Shown here in pieces: positions 1-7,023 of a stretch of 34,224 bases of DNA. The notes below the pieces were generated by a model. It was not told the origin of the DNA. It did not search any database and saw only the letters and a list, made by a program, of their open reading frames with translations. The first letter of the stretch is position 1. Each line of letters begins with the position of its first letter. The stretch is taken from positions 1 to 34,224 of the forward strand of contig JAVBNU010000029.1 of the NCBI GenBank assembly GCA_031551265.1. The letters are read 5' to 3'. Position numbers and translations under genes: made by a program. Source of the DNA: JAVBNU01 sp031551265 (GTDB lineage Bacteria; Cyanobacteriota; Vampirovibrionia; Gastranaerophilales; Gastranaerophilaceae).

Positions 1-701
1 ATAACCTGCCCCGTAATATAAGACGCATCCTCACTCATCAAATAATTAGCGAGACTTGCCACTTCTTTTGCGGTGCCGTAGCGTCTCATTGGGATGTGTT
101 TTTTAACTTCATCTGCCGGTAAATTTTTTGTCATATCGGTATCAATGACACCGGGCGCAATACAATTTACTGTAATACCGCGTTTTGCAAGCTCAAGGCT
201 GAGTGATTTCGTGGCACCTATTATACCTGCTTTAGATGCGCTGTAGTTGACTTGACCGCTGTTGCCACGTAGGCCCGATATTGAGGACATTGTTATAATA
301 CGCCCTTTCATTTTTGCCTGTATCATCGGCATTACGATTGGCTTCAGGACATTGTAAAATCCGCCGAGATTGGTGTTGAGCACGTCATCCCACTCATCTT
401 CCTCAAGCACAGGGAATACATTGTCTTTAGAAATACCGGCGTTCAGGACAACGCCGTAATATACACCGTTTTTCTCTATGTCAGCAGATATAATTTCGGA
501 GCATTCTTTTCTGTTTTTTGTGTCGAATTTTAATATTCGCGCTTTTTGTCCGAGTTCTTTAACTTCTTCTTCGACTTCTTGAACTTTTTGCAAATTATTG
601 TTGTAATGCAAAACTACATCATAGCCGCTTTTAGCGAGATAAAGGGCAATTTCTTTACCTATGCCTCTGCTTGAGCCTGTTATTAAAACTTCTTTTCCCA
701 T
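1..701 (-). CDS. 3-oxoacyl-ACP reductase (FabG/ApeQ-like), 3' end cut by window edge
   Basis: A short-chain dehydrogenase/reductase that would reduce 3-ketoacyl-ACP to 3-hydroxyacyl-ACP with NADPH in the cytoplasm. Reading back from the ATG at 701-699, the protein starts MGKEVLITGSSRGIGKEIAL, with the Rossmann TGxxxGIG motif. It continues through an LNAGIS motif, an MSSISG catalytic serine and the YSASK catalytic Tyr/Lys pair, then INPG-like CIAPGVIDTDM. About 233 residues are visible, ending ...YITGQV, so only roughly ten residues of a FabG-length protein are missing off the left edge. The start lies 3 nt after the stop of the dehydratase gene, so the two are co-transcribed. With the dehydratase and ketosynthase behind it, it supplies the reduction step of a dedicated type II system (ApeQ role) rather than housekeeping fatty acid synthesis. 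The ApeQ assignment is inferred from context; the enzyme family is clear. Confidence 0.9.
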   Translation of the reverse strand, partial: MGKEVLITGSSRGIGKEIALYLAKSGYDVVLHYNNNLQKVQEVEEEVKELGQKARILKFDTKNRKECSEIISADIEKNGVYYGVVLNAGISKDNVFPVLEEDEWDDVLNTNLGGFYNVLKPIVMPMIQAKMKGRIITMSSISGLRGNSGQVNYSASKAGIIGATKSLSLELAKRGITVNCIAPGVIDTDMTKNLPADEVKKHIPMRRYGTAKEVASLANYLMSEDASYITGQV

Positions 702-704
702 GTC

Positions 705-1157
705 TTATCCTATTAGTAGCTGTTTTGCGTCATCACTTTGATATGCATTAATGGTTGCGTTGGCGCATTCTTCGTTCTTATTATCATATATTATACAATC
801 AAATGCTACAATTTTATCTTCCGAGTATACTTCAAAAACTTTTATTGTGTACGTTTCATCTTTTTTAAAATATTCTAAAGCGTTTGTATATGAGCGTGTT
901 CCTAACAAAAAACCTATTTCTGGTTCAGGAAGTTTCCTTTTAAAATATGAGTAACAACCGATTGTCTGAGCCATAAATTCAATACCTACAAGTGGTGAAA
1001 TTCCTTGAATTGTTTCGTCATAAAAAACTTTATCCTCTGTAATGGTGACAGTTGCAGTTAAGGATTTATTCGGCAAATCGACGTAAATTACTTCATCAAT
1101 CAAAATCATCGGATAATTATGAGGTAATATTTTCGTCAAATCGTGGTATCTTGCCAT
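705..1157 (-). CDS. ApeP-like hotdog 3-hydroxyacyl-ACP dehydratase
   Basis: A 150-residue single hotdog-fold protein. The N-terminus carries ILPHNYPMILIDEV, with His13 at the position of the catalytic histidine of ApeP/FabZ-like dehydratases. The central helix reads GIEFMAQTIGCY, giving Glu60 and Gln64, the acidic residue and conserved Gln of the ApeP type. Such enzymes dehydrate 3-hydroxyacyl-ACP to the trans-2-enoyl-ACP, and without an enoyl reductase this gives a conjugated polyene. The gene sits 1 nt after the ketosynthase stop and 3 nt before the ketoreductase start, so KS, DH and KR form a compact operon transcribed leftwards. Length and motif placement fit the family with no truncation. 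The ApeP name rests on motif and neighbourhood rather than a database search. Confidence 0.82.
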   Translation of the reverse strand: MARYHDLTKILPHNYPMILIDEVIYVDLPNKSLTATVTITEDKVFYDETIQGISPLVGIEFMAQTIGCYSYFKRKLPEPEIGFLLGTRSYTNALEYFKKDETYTIKVFEVYSEDKIVAFDCIIYDNKNEECANATINAYQSDDAKQLLIG

Positions 1158-1158
1158 A

Positions 1159-2298
1159 TTAAACTCCCACTATCATTACGGCGTTTGTGCCGCCAAATCC
1201 AAACGCATTACACATACAGGTTTTTAGGTCAGGATTAGAGATTTCGCCCTCGACCAATTTTATTTTTGGTAATTCGTTGTCATACTCACCATCAAATACG
1301 TGAGGCAGAAGTTGCTTTTCGGGATTGTGTTCATCTATCATTGCACAACAGAGCGCGGTTTCTATGCTGGCTGCAGCACCTAAACAGTGTCCTGTCAGAG
1401 GCTTGGTGGAGCTGACGTAAACACTGTCCTTAAACACATTCCATATTGCGTTGGCTTCCATTATATCATTGGAAATTGTGCCAGTGCCATGCAAATTAAT
1501 ATAATTTATATTATCAGGTGTCAATTTTGCGTCCGTTAAAGCTTTTTTAATGGCATTAGCAGCTTCGATGCCTTGTGGGTCAGGTGTGGCAGCGTGGTAC
1601 GCGTCCGAGGTTTCGCCAATACCAAGTATTTTAATACCTTTTTCGACATCTTTTTCAAGAACAAAAATCGCGACACCTTCGGAAATATTCATGCCAGAGC
1701 GATTTTTGCTGAGAGGAATACTTTTTTGGCTTGACAAAACCTCCAGTGAATTAAAGCCGAAAACAGGCAACTTGCTAATCGGGTCAACTCCTGCAACGAT
1801 GACGGCGTCACAAATATTGTTTTCAAGTAGTTTTTTTCCCGTTGCGAACGCCTTTATCCCCGATGTGCAGGCTGTAGAAACACTTGCACAGTAGTTATTT
1901 AAACCTAAGAATTTTTGCAAAAATTCTGCCGGGTTGCCAAGCTGGGAGTGTATTTTTTCATTTGTCATCTCAAATTCATCCACACCTGAGTTTGTTGTCG
2001 CAACAATAATTGCAACGCGGTTTTTACCGTATTTGTCAATCACTGCGTCAATATCAGCTTTCATCAAGTTATAGCAATATAAAAGCAGGCGATTACATCT
2101 TAAATTGTAGTCAGAATCGTCTATCTCGGGCAATATAGCGTTAATTTTGCCGAGATAGCAGGATTGATTTTTGATAATATTATTATCCGACTCAAAGCGA
2201 GTATTGTCACAGGCGAGTGCTTTTGAAAAAATTTCTTCAATGCAGTTGCCCAGGTTGCAAATGGCATTATATTTTGTAATATAAATTCCTCTCATCAT
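1159..2298 (-). CDS. beta-ketoacyl-ACP synthase (FabF/ApeO-like)
   Basis: A 379-residue thiolase-fold condensing enzyme, slightly shorter than FabF (about 410). The complete Cys-His-His triad is visible: Cys144 in STACTSG, His270 in NLHGTGT and His304 in LTGHCLGAAA. The C-terminus has the expected NAFGFGGTNAV loop. It would carry out decarboxylative condensation of malonyl-ACP onto the growing chain. In aryl polyene systems the catalytic KS works as a heterodimer with a small KS-like chain-length partner, and such a partner gene starts 37 nt away on the opposite strand. The start codon is one of two adjacent ATGs (2298-2296 or 2295-2293), with no strong ribosome binding site. The 37-nt divergent gap must hold both promoters or a shared control site. 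Whether it corresponds to ApeO or ApeR cannot be told here. Confidence 0.88.
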   Translation of the reverse strand: MMRGIYITKYNAICNLGNCIEEIFSKALACDNTRFESDNNIIKNQSCYLGKINAILPEIDDSDYNLRCNRLLLYCYNLMKADIDAVIDKYGKNRVAIIVATTNSGVDEFEMTNEKIHSQLGNPAEFLQKFLGLNNYCASVSTACTSGIKAFATGKKLLENNICDAVIVAGVDPISKLPVFGFNSLEVLSSQKSIPLSKNRSGMNISEGVAIFVLEKDVEKGIKILGIGETSDAYHAATPDPQGIEAANAIKKALTDAKLTPDNINYINLHGTGTISNDIMEANAIWNVFKDSVYVSSTKPLTGHCLGAAASIETALCCAMIDEHNPEKQLLPHVFDGEYDNELPKIKLVEGEISNPDLKTCMCNAFGFGGTNAVMIVGV

Positions 2299-2335
2299 TG
2301 GTATACACTCATTTTTATATTAGAATAATTTTACC

Positions 2336-2971
2336 ATGAATGAGAGTACAAAAGAGTTTTTTATATATAAATATTCACACAAAGTTGGTGAAGATGTTGA
2401 CCTGTCGTTTTTGCCGATGATGGTAAGGCGTAAATTCAGCAATCTCAATAAAATTACGCTCGCGACATTGTATGAATGCTATGAAGATAATAATGTGAAT
2501 CTGGTTTTTGCGTCTCAGTATGGTGAATTTGAGCGATTGTTAAAACTAATCGAGCAATACAAAACAGAGAATGAAGTTTCACCGATTGCTTTTTCCGGAT
2601 CAGTACATAATGCATCAATCGCACTTTTTTCACTTTTAAATAAAATAACAACTCCCTATAACGCAATTTCGGCCTCAGAAAAAACATTATCAGCAGGGTT
2701 ATTAGATGCAATATTCAGCATGGATGAAAATAATGTCTTATATTGTTATGCTGATGCTTTAGAGAATAATCAAAGTGTGTCGTGCCTTATGGGATTTGAA
2801 GCGCGCGAAAATGCCATTAAGGTTAAACTTTCTACGCGTGTAAATAATGTTGGGGTAGAAACCCCAACCTACACTGATGCAAAAAACAGCGAATTTGACG
2901 AATTTGTTAAATTCTTAGCCGGCGAAACTAATAAATTTGAAACTAATTATTATCAACTTGAAAGGCTATAA
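2336..2971 (+). CDS. ApeC-like KS-fold chain-length partner (ketoacyl-synt_2 type)
   Basis: A 211-residue protein resembling the short beta-ketoacyl-synthase N-terminal-like proteins (the ketoacyl-synt_2 family, ApeC in aryl polyene clusters). The sequence shows the family pattern: an N-terminal LSFLPMMVRRKFSNLNKITL segment, FASQYGEF, FSGSVHNASIALFS and an ISASEKTLSAGLLDA stretch. The catalytic cysteine of a true KS is replaced (FSGSVHNA), so it is expected to be a non-catalytic partner of the divergent ketosynthase. Residues 171-180 (VGVETPTYT) are encoded by a palindromic repeat found twice more in this window, so part of this protein appears to come from a mobile repeat inserted in frame. 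The stop overlaps the next start (TAATG), showing translational coupling. No convincing Shine-Dalgarno precedes the ATG. Confidence 0.75.
   Translation: MNESTKEFFIYKYSHKVGEDVDLSFLPMMVRRKFSNLNKITLATLYECYEDNNVNLVFASQYGEFERLLKLIEQYKTENEVSPIAFSGSVHNASIALFSLLNKITTPYNAISASEKTLSAGLLDAIFSMDENNVLYCYADALENNQSVSCLMGFEARENAIKVKLSTRVNNVGVETPTYTDAKNSEFDEFVKFLAGETNKFETNYYQLERL
2848..2873. repeat. GTTGGGGT-N4-ACCCCAAC palindromic repeat, copy 1, inside a coding region
   Basis: The perfect 8-bp inverted arms GTTGGGGT and ACCCCAAC lie at 2849-2868 with a 4-base centre, AGAA. The reverse complement of 14375-14400 matches all 26 bases here except two, and the palindrome recurs at 33722-33741. This copy lies entirely within the ApeC-like gene and is read in frame as VGVETPT, adding codons without breaking the gene. 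This resembles Rickettsia-type palindromic elements that survive inside genes. Confidence 0.8.
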
Positions 2972-3711
2972 TGATTAAATTTATTCGCTCTGCAGTTGTG
3001 CTTTCATATTTTGTGATATTCGGTATTGGTGCCGGTGTGATTAGTTTCATGCTTTTTCCTCTCGTGCAAATTTTTGTCAAAAAAGAAAATCGAAAACTAT
3101 ACTATTCTAATATTATTCACTATTCCTGGAAGTTTTTTTACAGAATGTTTGAAGTCACAAAGATGATTAAGGTTAATGTTGAGGATAAAGAAAAAATCAC
3201 AAACCTCTCAGGTCAAATCGTTGTCGCCTCACATCCAAGTTTGATAGATATTATTATCTTAGTTGGCCTTATACCAAAGTCTATATGCCTCGCAAAACAA
3301 AGTCTAACGAAAAATTTTCTGCTGAAAAATATTCTGACTAACATCTATATAACAAACGATGTGGATATCGAAGAATTCAAAAAGAATGCAATAGATGCAC
3401 TCAACCAGGGATACAATGTAATTATCTTCCCTACAGGCACTCGTCACAAGCCTAATGAGGAACTCAAAGTTCATAAAGGAGCAGCAATGCTGGCGATAGC
3501 TGCACAAAAACCTGTTGTGCCAATTTCAATAAAATGCAGCTATGGCTTTTTACAAGCAGGACAGCCTATTTATGAATGCGGCAGCAAGATTGTTATGTAC
3601 AATATTAAACTCATGCCGGAAATTGATACTATGGAGTTGCAAAAAGATGCGTCCTCTGAAATTTCACTCAGAAATTTAATTAGCAAGAAAATCAAAGAAA
3701 GCATTTCGTGA
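2971..3711 (+). CDS. PlsC-family acyltransferase (ApeD-like)
   Basis: A 246-residue membrane-associated lysophospholipid-type acyltransferase. An N-terminal hydrophobic segment (about residues 8-30) is followed by the HX4D motif in ASHPSLIDI and the substrate-binding motif FPTGTRHKP, a variant of FPEGTR. VVPISIKC corresponds to the family's later motif. Such enzymes move acyl groups from ACP to a lipid acceptor; in APE clusters they are thought to attach the polyene or its partner acyl chain to the lipid anchor. The gene starts on the stop of the ApeC-like gene (overlap of one base). Its 3' end is partly duplicated about 325 bp downstream, at 4003-4032, and the otherwise gapless operon is interrupted here by a repeat-rich stretch. 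Family assignment is firm; the ApeD role is inferred from position. Confidence 0.85.
   Translation: MIKFIRSAVVLSYFVIFGIGAGVISFMLFPLVQIFVKKENRKLYYSNIIHYSWKFFYRMFEVTKMIKVNVEDKEKITNLSGQIVVASHPSLIDIIILVGLIPKSICLAKQSLTKNFLLKNILTNIYITNDVDIEEFKKNAIDALNQGYNVIIFPTGTRHKPNEELKVHKGAAMLAIAAQKPVVPISIKCSYGFLQAGQPIYECGSKIVMYNIKLMPEIDTMELQKDASSEISLRNLISKKIKESIS
3679..3709 (+). repeat. Direct repeat, left copy (end of the acyltransferase gene)
   Basis: The sequence beginning ATTAGCAAGAAAATC and ending AAGCATTTCGT recurs at 4003-4032 with a one-base deletion and two substitutions. The 10-mer ATAAAGTTAG just after it (3711-3720) also recurs, at 4066-4075, immediately before the ACP start codon. The two pairs bracket the 3721-4065 insert. 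Confidence 0.75.
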
Positions 3712-3720
3712 TAAAGTTAG

Positions 3721-4065
3721 ACCCGCTAGAACACATTTTTAGAAAACAGCAAGCAATAATTAAAAGCTAACTGTCACCCCGCAGGTTTTAGCGTGGCATG
3801 CTAGTTAATCGTCTCTGTGCGGGGTCTTGCCAATGGGCAAACGTAGTCATTTTTAATGTTACGTTCAATAGATGGATAGATACCGCACACAAATGCCTGC
3901 AGTGTGATTCCGCATTTAGCGCTGCGGTATGACATCAAGCTGGATTATTGAATCCAAAATTATCATGGACAGTAATGCGCGGCGGGGCGAATGCAAAATC
4001 TTATTAGCAAAAAAACAAAAAAAGCATTTCGTAACAAAAAATTGCCTAAAACGTTTTTTTACGAT
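3721..4065. mobile_element. Repeat-rich insert (REP/MITE-like mosaic) splitting the APE operon, no gene
   Basis: No convincing open reading frame lies in this stretch. It contains an 8-bp inverted repeat, ACCCCGCA (3776-3783) with TGCGGGGT (3818-3825), and a second imperfect hairpin around 3903-3933 (TGTGATTCCGCA ... TGCGGTATGACA). These arms look like degraded versions of the dispersed TGTCAT..CCGG type palindromes common in many bacterial genomes. Near-identical direct repeats flank it: the acyltransferase tail (3679-3709 and 4003-4032) and ATAAAGTTAG (3711-3720 and 4066-4075). Removing the insert would put the ACP start about 6 nt after the acyltransferase stop, like the other junctions in the operon. 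Confidence 0.5.
4003..4032 (+). repeat. Direct repeat, right copy
   Basis: Degenerate second copy of the acyltransferase gene tail (left copy at 3679-3709). It is no longer in frame with anything recognisable and lies about 45 nt before the ACP start. Confidence 0.7.
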
Positions 4066-4076
4066 ATAAAGTTAGT

Positions 4077-4334
4077 ATGAGACTGGAAGAAGAGATAAAA
4101 GAATTAATAATTTCTACATTGGAGCTGGAGGATATAACGCCGTCAGATATTGATAGTGAAGAAGCTTTGTTTGTTGAAGGTTTGGGCTTAGATTCGATTG
4201 ATGCCTTAGAATTAGGAATGGCGTTAAAGAAAAAATACAATCTTACAATGAGTTCTGACAAGTCAAAAAATAAAGAACATTTTTATTCAGTCAAAACATT
4301 AGCGGCATTTATAGGGTCTCAAGTTAATGACTAA
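4077..4334 (+). CDS. Acyl carrier protein 1 (ApeE-like)
   Basis: An 85-residue acidic acyl carrier protein. The phosphopantetheine attachment serine is Ser40 in GLGLDSIDALEL, which matches the DSL/DSI motif, followed by the usual helix ELGMALKKKY. It would carry the starter or the growing polyene chain as a thioester. It overlaps the next ACP gene by 8 nt, and paired ACPs are characteristic of aryl polyene clusters (ApeE and ApeF). The start lies just after a repeat-containing insert and has no strong Shine-Dalgarno (ATAAAGTTAGT precedes the ATG), so its expression may depend on sequences brought or left by the insertion. Confidence 0.88.
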   Translation: MRLEEEIKELIISTLELEDITPSDIDSEEALFVEGLGLDSIDALELGMALKKKYNLTMSSDKSKNKEHFYSVKTLAAFIGSQVND

Positions 4335-4578
4335 AAAATTTACTAAAGCTGAAATACTCGAAAAATTGACCGAGATTTTGGTCGAAAGTTTTGAGATTGA
4401 AGAAAATTTAATAAATCCTGAGGCGCATTTGTTTGAGGATTTGGAGTTTGACAGTATTGATGCTGTGGATTTGGCTGTCAAATTGCAATATTTTACCGAT
4501 AAAAAAATCCCGCCTGAAAATTTCAAAAAAATCAGAACAATTAGTGATGTTGTAGACGCGATTGACGAATTATTGTAG
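4327..4578 (+). CDS. Acyl carrier protein 2 (ApeF-like)
   Basis: An 83-residue acyl carrier protein with the attachment serine Ser43 in DLEFDSIDAVDLAVKL. It differs considerably from the neighbouring ACP, so the two probably serve distinct steps, such as starter loading versus elongation. In studied aryl polyene systems the two ACPs (ApeE, ApeF) have separate partners. It starts 8 nt inside the upstream ACP gene and is followed 4 nt later by the membrane protein gene, so all three are translationally coupled. The function as a carrier is secure from the motif; the pairing of each ACP with its enzymes is not visible in sequence. Confidence 0.88.
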   Translation: MTKKFTKAEILEKLTEILVESFEIEENLINPEAHLFEDLEFDSIDAVDLAVKLQYFTDKKIPPENFKKIRTISDVVDAIDELL

Positions 4579-4582
4579 GCTT

Positions 4583-4996
4583 ATGAATTTTTTAAAAAAA
4601 ATTAAGTTTTTATTTCCGATGATGATTACACTTATGGTGATCGCCTGTGTTCACTTTACCAAAATCGGTGCTTTAAAAATTTATCCCTCGTTCGTCAATT
4701 TTATGTGTTTTATGCTGTTTTTCACATCACTTTTTGCAAAAGAGACGATTATCCAGAAATTTGCACGAATGGCAGACGGCGAACTAAGTGAACCTGTGCT
4801 GAAATACACGAGAAACCTGACCTATATTTGGGTCGTGTTTATCTTTTGTAATTTTTGGATTTCGGTAGTTACGATTTTTCTCCCTGAAAAAATTTGGATG
4901 GTGTATAACGGCTGTGTTTCATATACACTGATGGGTATATTTTTCGCGATTGAATATCCCATTCGCATAATGTTCAAAAGGAAACATAATGCTTGA
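4583..4996 (+). CDS. ApeG-like membrane protein (COG4648 type)
   Basis: A 137-residue integral membrane protein with about four hydrophobic segments: roughly residues 8-28, 33-48, 80-103 and 110-127. The pattern W..(Y)NG..SY.LMG..FA.EYPIR near the C-terminus is the signature I associate with the COG4648 proteins found next to the ACP genes and the acyl-ACP ligase in aryl polyene clusters (ApeG). The molecular function is not known; a role in membrane-side assembly or transfer is plausible. The ATG at 4583, 4 nt after the ACP stop, was chosen over an upstream TTG at 4562 that would overlap the ACP gene. The end overlaps the ligase start by 8 nt. Confidence 0.75.
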   Translation: MNFLKKIKFLFPMMITLMVIACVHFTKIGALKIYPSFVNFMCFMLFFTSLFAKETIIQKFARMADGELSEPVLKYTRNLTYIWVVFIFCNFWISVVTIFLPEKIWMVYNGCVSYTLMGIFFAIEYPIRIMFKRKHNA

Positions 4997-6617
4997 TAAG
5001 TTCAACACAACTGAGTATGACGCAACCATTGTACTAAATGACGGCGTCAAAGACTATTCTTTTAAGGAATTGAAGGAGTTAGTTTACAATCAGGTTTTGG
5101 CGTTTGAGAAAATCGCACAAAAAAATGTGGTTGTATTTGGTGAAGATAACTTTAAATTTATCATTAACTTTTTGGCATGTGTTTTTGCAGGAAAAGAGAT
5201 TTACTTACTCAATGACAGACAGAAGTTGAAGAGTCTGACAGTAGATTATTATGCGGCAGAAGAGATAGCCGAAGTGAAAGTAAAAGATACTAGCTTCCAA
5301 GAAATTGACGCCAATAACATTATCGTAAACTTCTTCACTTCGGGCTCAAGCGCCGAGCCAAAACTGATTAAAAAAACTATATGGAATTTGACCGAAGAAG
5401 CTGCAGAGTTGACATCAGAATTTAGCAGATTTGATTCTAATGAGTTTAATTTTATCTCAACAACACAACTTAATCATCTGTTTGGGCTGACGTTCCATTT
5501 TATGTTGCCATTTTACAATGGTTATACTATCCATACAAAGCCGATTTGTTATCCTGATGAAATAAATACTGAGAATGCTTTTCTTGTTGCGACACCGGCG
5601 TTCTTAGAGAAAGTAATGAAACATAATGTGCAGTGGGAAACACCTCCAAAGTGGATTGTGACTGCGGGTTCGAAATTGAATGATGATGTTTTTGGGTATC
5701 TTGAAGTAAGCTCAAATGTTATCGAAATTTATGGCGGGACAGAGACCGGCGTCATCGCATATCGCAGAAAATCTACCGAGAAAGCTATGAAAAAGTTCAA
5801 AAATGTAATAGTTTCTCAAGACGAAGAACGACAAATAAAAGTAATATCAAATTTCTTTCCTGAAGAAGAGATTGTGCAAAATGATATTGTTGAATTTCAA
5901 ACACCTGAAACCTTTACAATATTGAGCCGTTCAGACAGAATGTTGAAAATACAAGACAAAAGGGCTTCTGCGCCTGAGCTTGAAGCAAATATAAACAGAA
6001 ATGTGCTTGTTGAGACATCATATTGTTTAAAGGTCGGCGAAAAATTAGGCTGTGCTGTTGTTTTGAATGAAACAGGAAAAGAGTATTTTATAAAAAAAGG
6101 CAGCGTCTCGTTAATAAAACATTTGAAATCAGAGTTAAAAGCCGTATCAGAAATTATCCCGCAAAAATGGCGTTTTATATATGAAATACCAAAAAATATT
6201 ACAGGCAAAGTTGATAAACAGCGGCTGGAAAAAATATTTAGGACAAATCTTTCATTCCCGTTGATTGTAAATCAGCAAATTTCACAAGGCGAAGTTGTGT
6301 TGGATATCCTTTTTCCAAAGAATTCGAATTTTTTTCAGGGACATTTTGACGGATATCCGATTCTCGCAGGAGTTGTGCAGTTATTTTTTGCAAATTGGTT
6401 TATAGAGGACTGTTTCAAACTAAAGCTGCCACTTGAACAGGTCAAAAAAATTAAATTCTCAAACATAATCAAGCCCAATGAGGTTATACATCTTTCGCTC
6501 ACAAACAAAGAAGATTCCGTCTTATTTAAATATTTTGATAGTGATAAAATATATGCATCAGGTAATTTTTCGAAAGAAAAATTCATCACAGTCGGAGGTA
6601 AGAATGAGTCTATTTAA
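4989..6617 (+). CDS. Acyl-ACP ligase (ApeH-like) fused to an ApeI-like hotdog dehydratase
   Basis: A 542-residue two-domain protein. Residues 1 to about 420 form an adenylate-forming ligase: P-loop TSGSSAEPK at 117-125, the YGGTETG motif at 248-254, the hinge region SRSDRMLKI at 313-321 and the C-terminal catalytic lysine within TGKVDK at 405-410. Residues about 432-542 form a FabA/FabZ-like hotdog domain containing NFFQGHFDGYPILAGVVQ, with the catalytic-type His at about 452. In Proteobacterial aryl polyene clusters ApeH (starter activation, 4-hydroxybenzoate-like acid to ACP) and ApeI (dehydratase) are adjacent; here they form one polypeptide. The gene overlaps its neighbours on both sides (8 nt and 14 nt). 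The starter acid cannot be read from the sequence. Confidence 0.85.
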   Translation: MLDKFNTTEYDATIVLNDGVKDYSFKELKELVYNQVLAFEKIAQKNVVVFGEDNFKFIINFLACVFAGKEIYLLNDRQKLKSLTVDYYAAEEIAEVKVKDTSFQEIDANNIIVNFFTSGSSAEPKLIKKTIWNLTEEAAELTSEFSRFDSNEFNFISTTQLNHLFGLTFHFMLPFYNGYTIHTKPICYPDEINTENAFLVATPAFLEKVMKHNVQWETPPKWIVTAGSKLNDDVFGYLEVSSNVIEIYGGTETGVIAYRRKSTEKAMKKFKNVIVSQDEERQIKVISNFFPEEEIVQNDIVEFQTPETFTILSRSDRMLKIQDKRASAPELEANINRNVLVETSYCLKVGEKLGCAVVLNETGKEYFIKKGSVSLIKHLKSELKAVSEIIPQKWRFIYEIPKNITGKVDKQRLEKIFRTNLSFPLIVNQQISQGEVVLDILFPKNSNFFQGHFDGYPILAGVVQLFFANWFIEDCFKLKLPLEQVKKIKFSNIIKPNEVIHLSLTNKEDSVLFKYFDSDKIYASGNFSKEKFITVGGKNESI

Positions 6618-7023
6618 AGCAGAAACGATTATTGAAGTTCCTTTTTACGATGTAGATTTTATGGATATAGTCTGGCATGGAAACTACCTTAAGTATTTAG
6701 AAGTTGCGCGCTGTGATTTGCTTGATAAGCTCGGGTATAACTACATGGATATGAGACAGGACGGTCTTGCGTATCCGCTTGCGAAGATGGATGTTAAATA
6801 TATAAAATCAGCATGCTTTGGACAAAAATTAAAAGTCATAACCAGCGTTGAGGAAATAGAACCAAGCTTGAATATGAAATATTTAATCGTGGATGCTGAG
6901 ACGGGCGAAAAAATATTTAGCGCAAAAAGTATGCAAATTTGTATTGATGCTAAATCAAGAGAGAGCAGATATTGCGCGCCTGAAAGACTACTCGGAAAAA
7001 TTAGGAATTTAAAAAATGATTAA
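6604..7023 (+). CDS. 4-hydroxybenzoyl-CoA-type thioesterase (ApeK-like, YbgC/FadM family)
   Basis: A 139-residue single hotdog thioesterase. The N-terminus shows the family signature VPFYDVDFMDIVWHGNYLKY, with Asp16/Asp18 at the active-site aspartate position and WHGNYLKYLEVAR completing the motif. It would hydrolyse acyl or aryl thioesters, either releasing product or clearing misprimed ACPs. The ATG at 6604 was chosen because GGAGGT lies 4 nt upstream (6595-6600), the best ribosome binding site in this operon; a start further upstream would run far into the ligase gene. It overlaps the ligase stop by 14 nt and the LolA-like gene by 8 nt. ApeK in known clusters belongs to the same family and occupies a similar position. 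Confidence 0.85.
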   Translation: MSLFKAETIIEVPFYDVDFMDIVWHGNYLKYLEVARCDLLDKLGYNYMDMRQDGLAYPLAKMDVKYIKSACFGQKLKVITSVEEIEPSLNMKYLIVDAETGEKIFSAKSMQICIDAKSRESRYCAPERLLGKIRNLKND

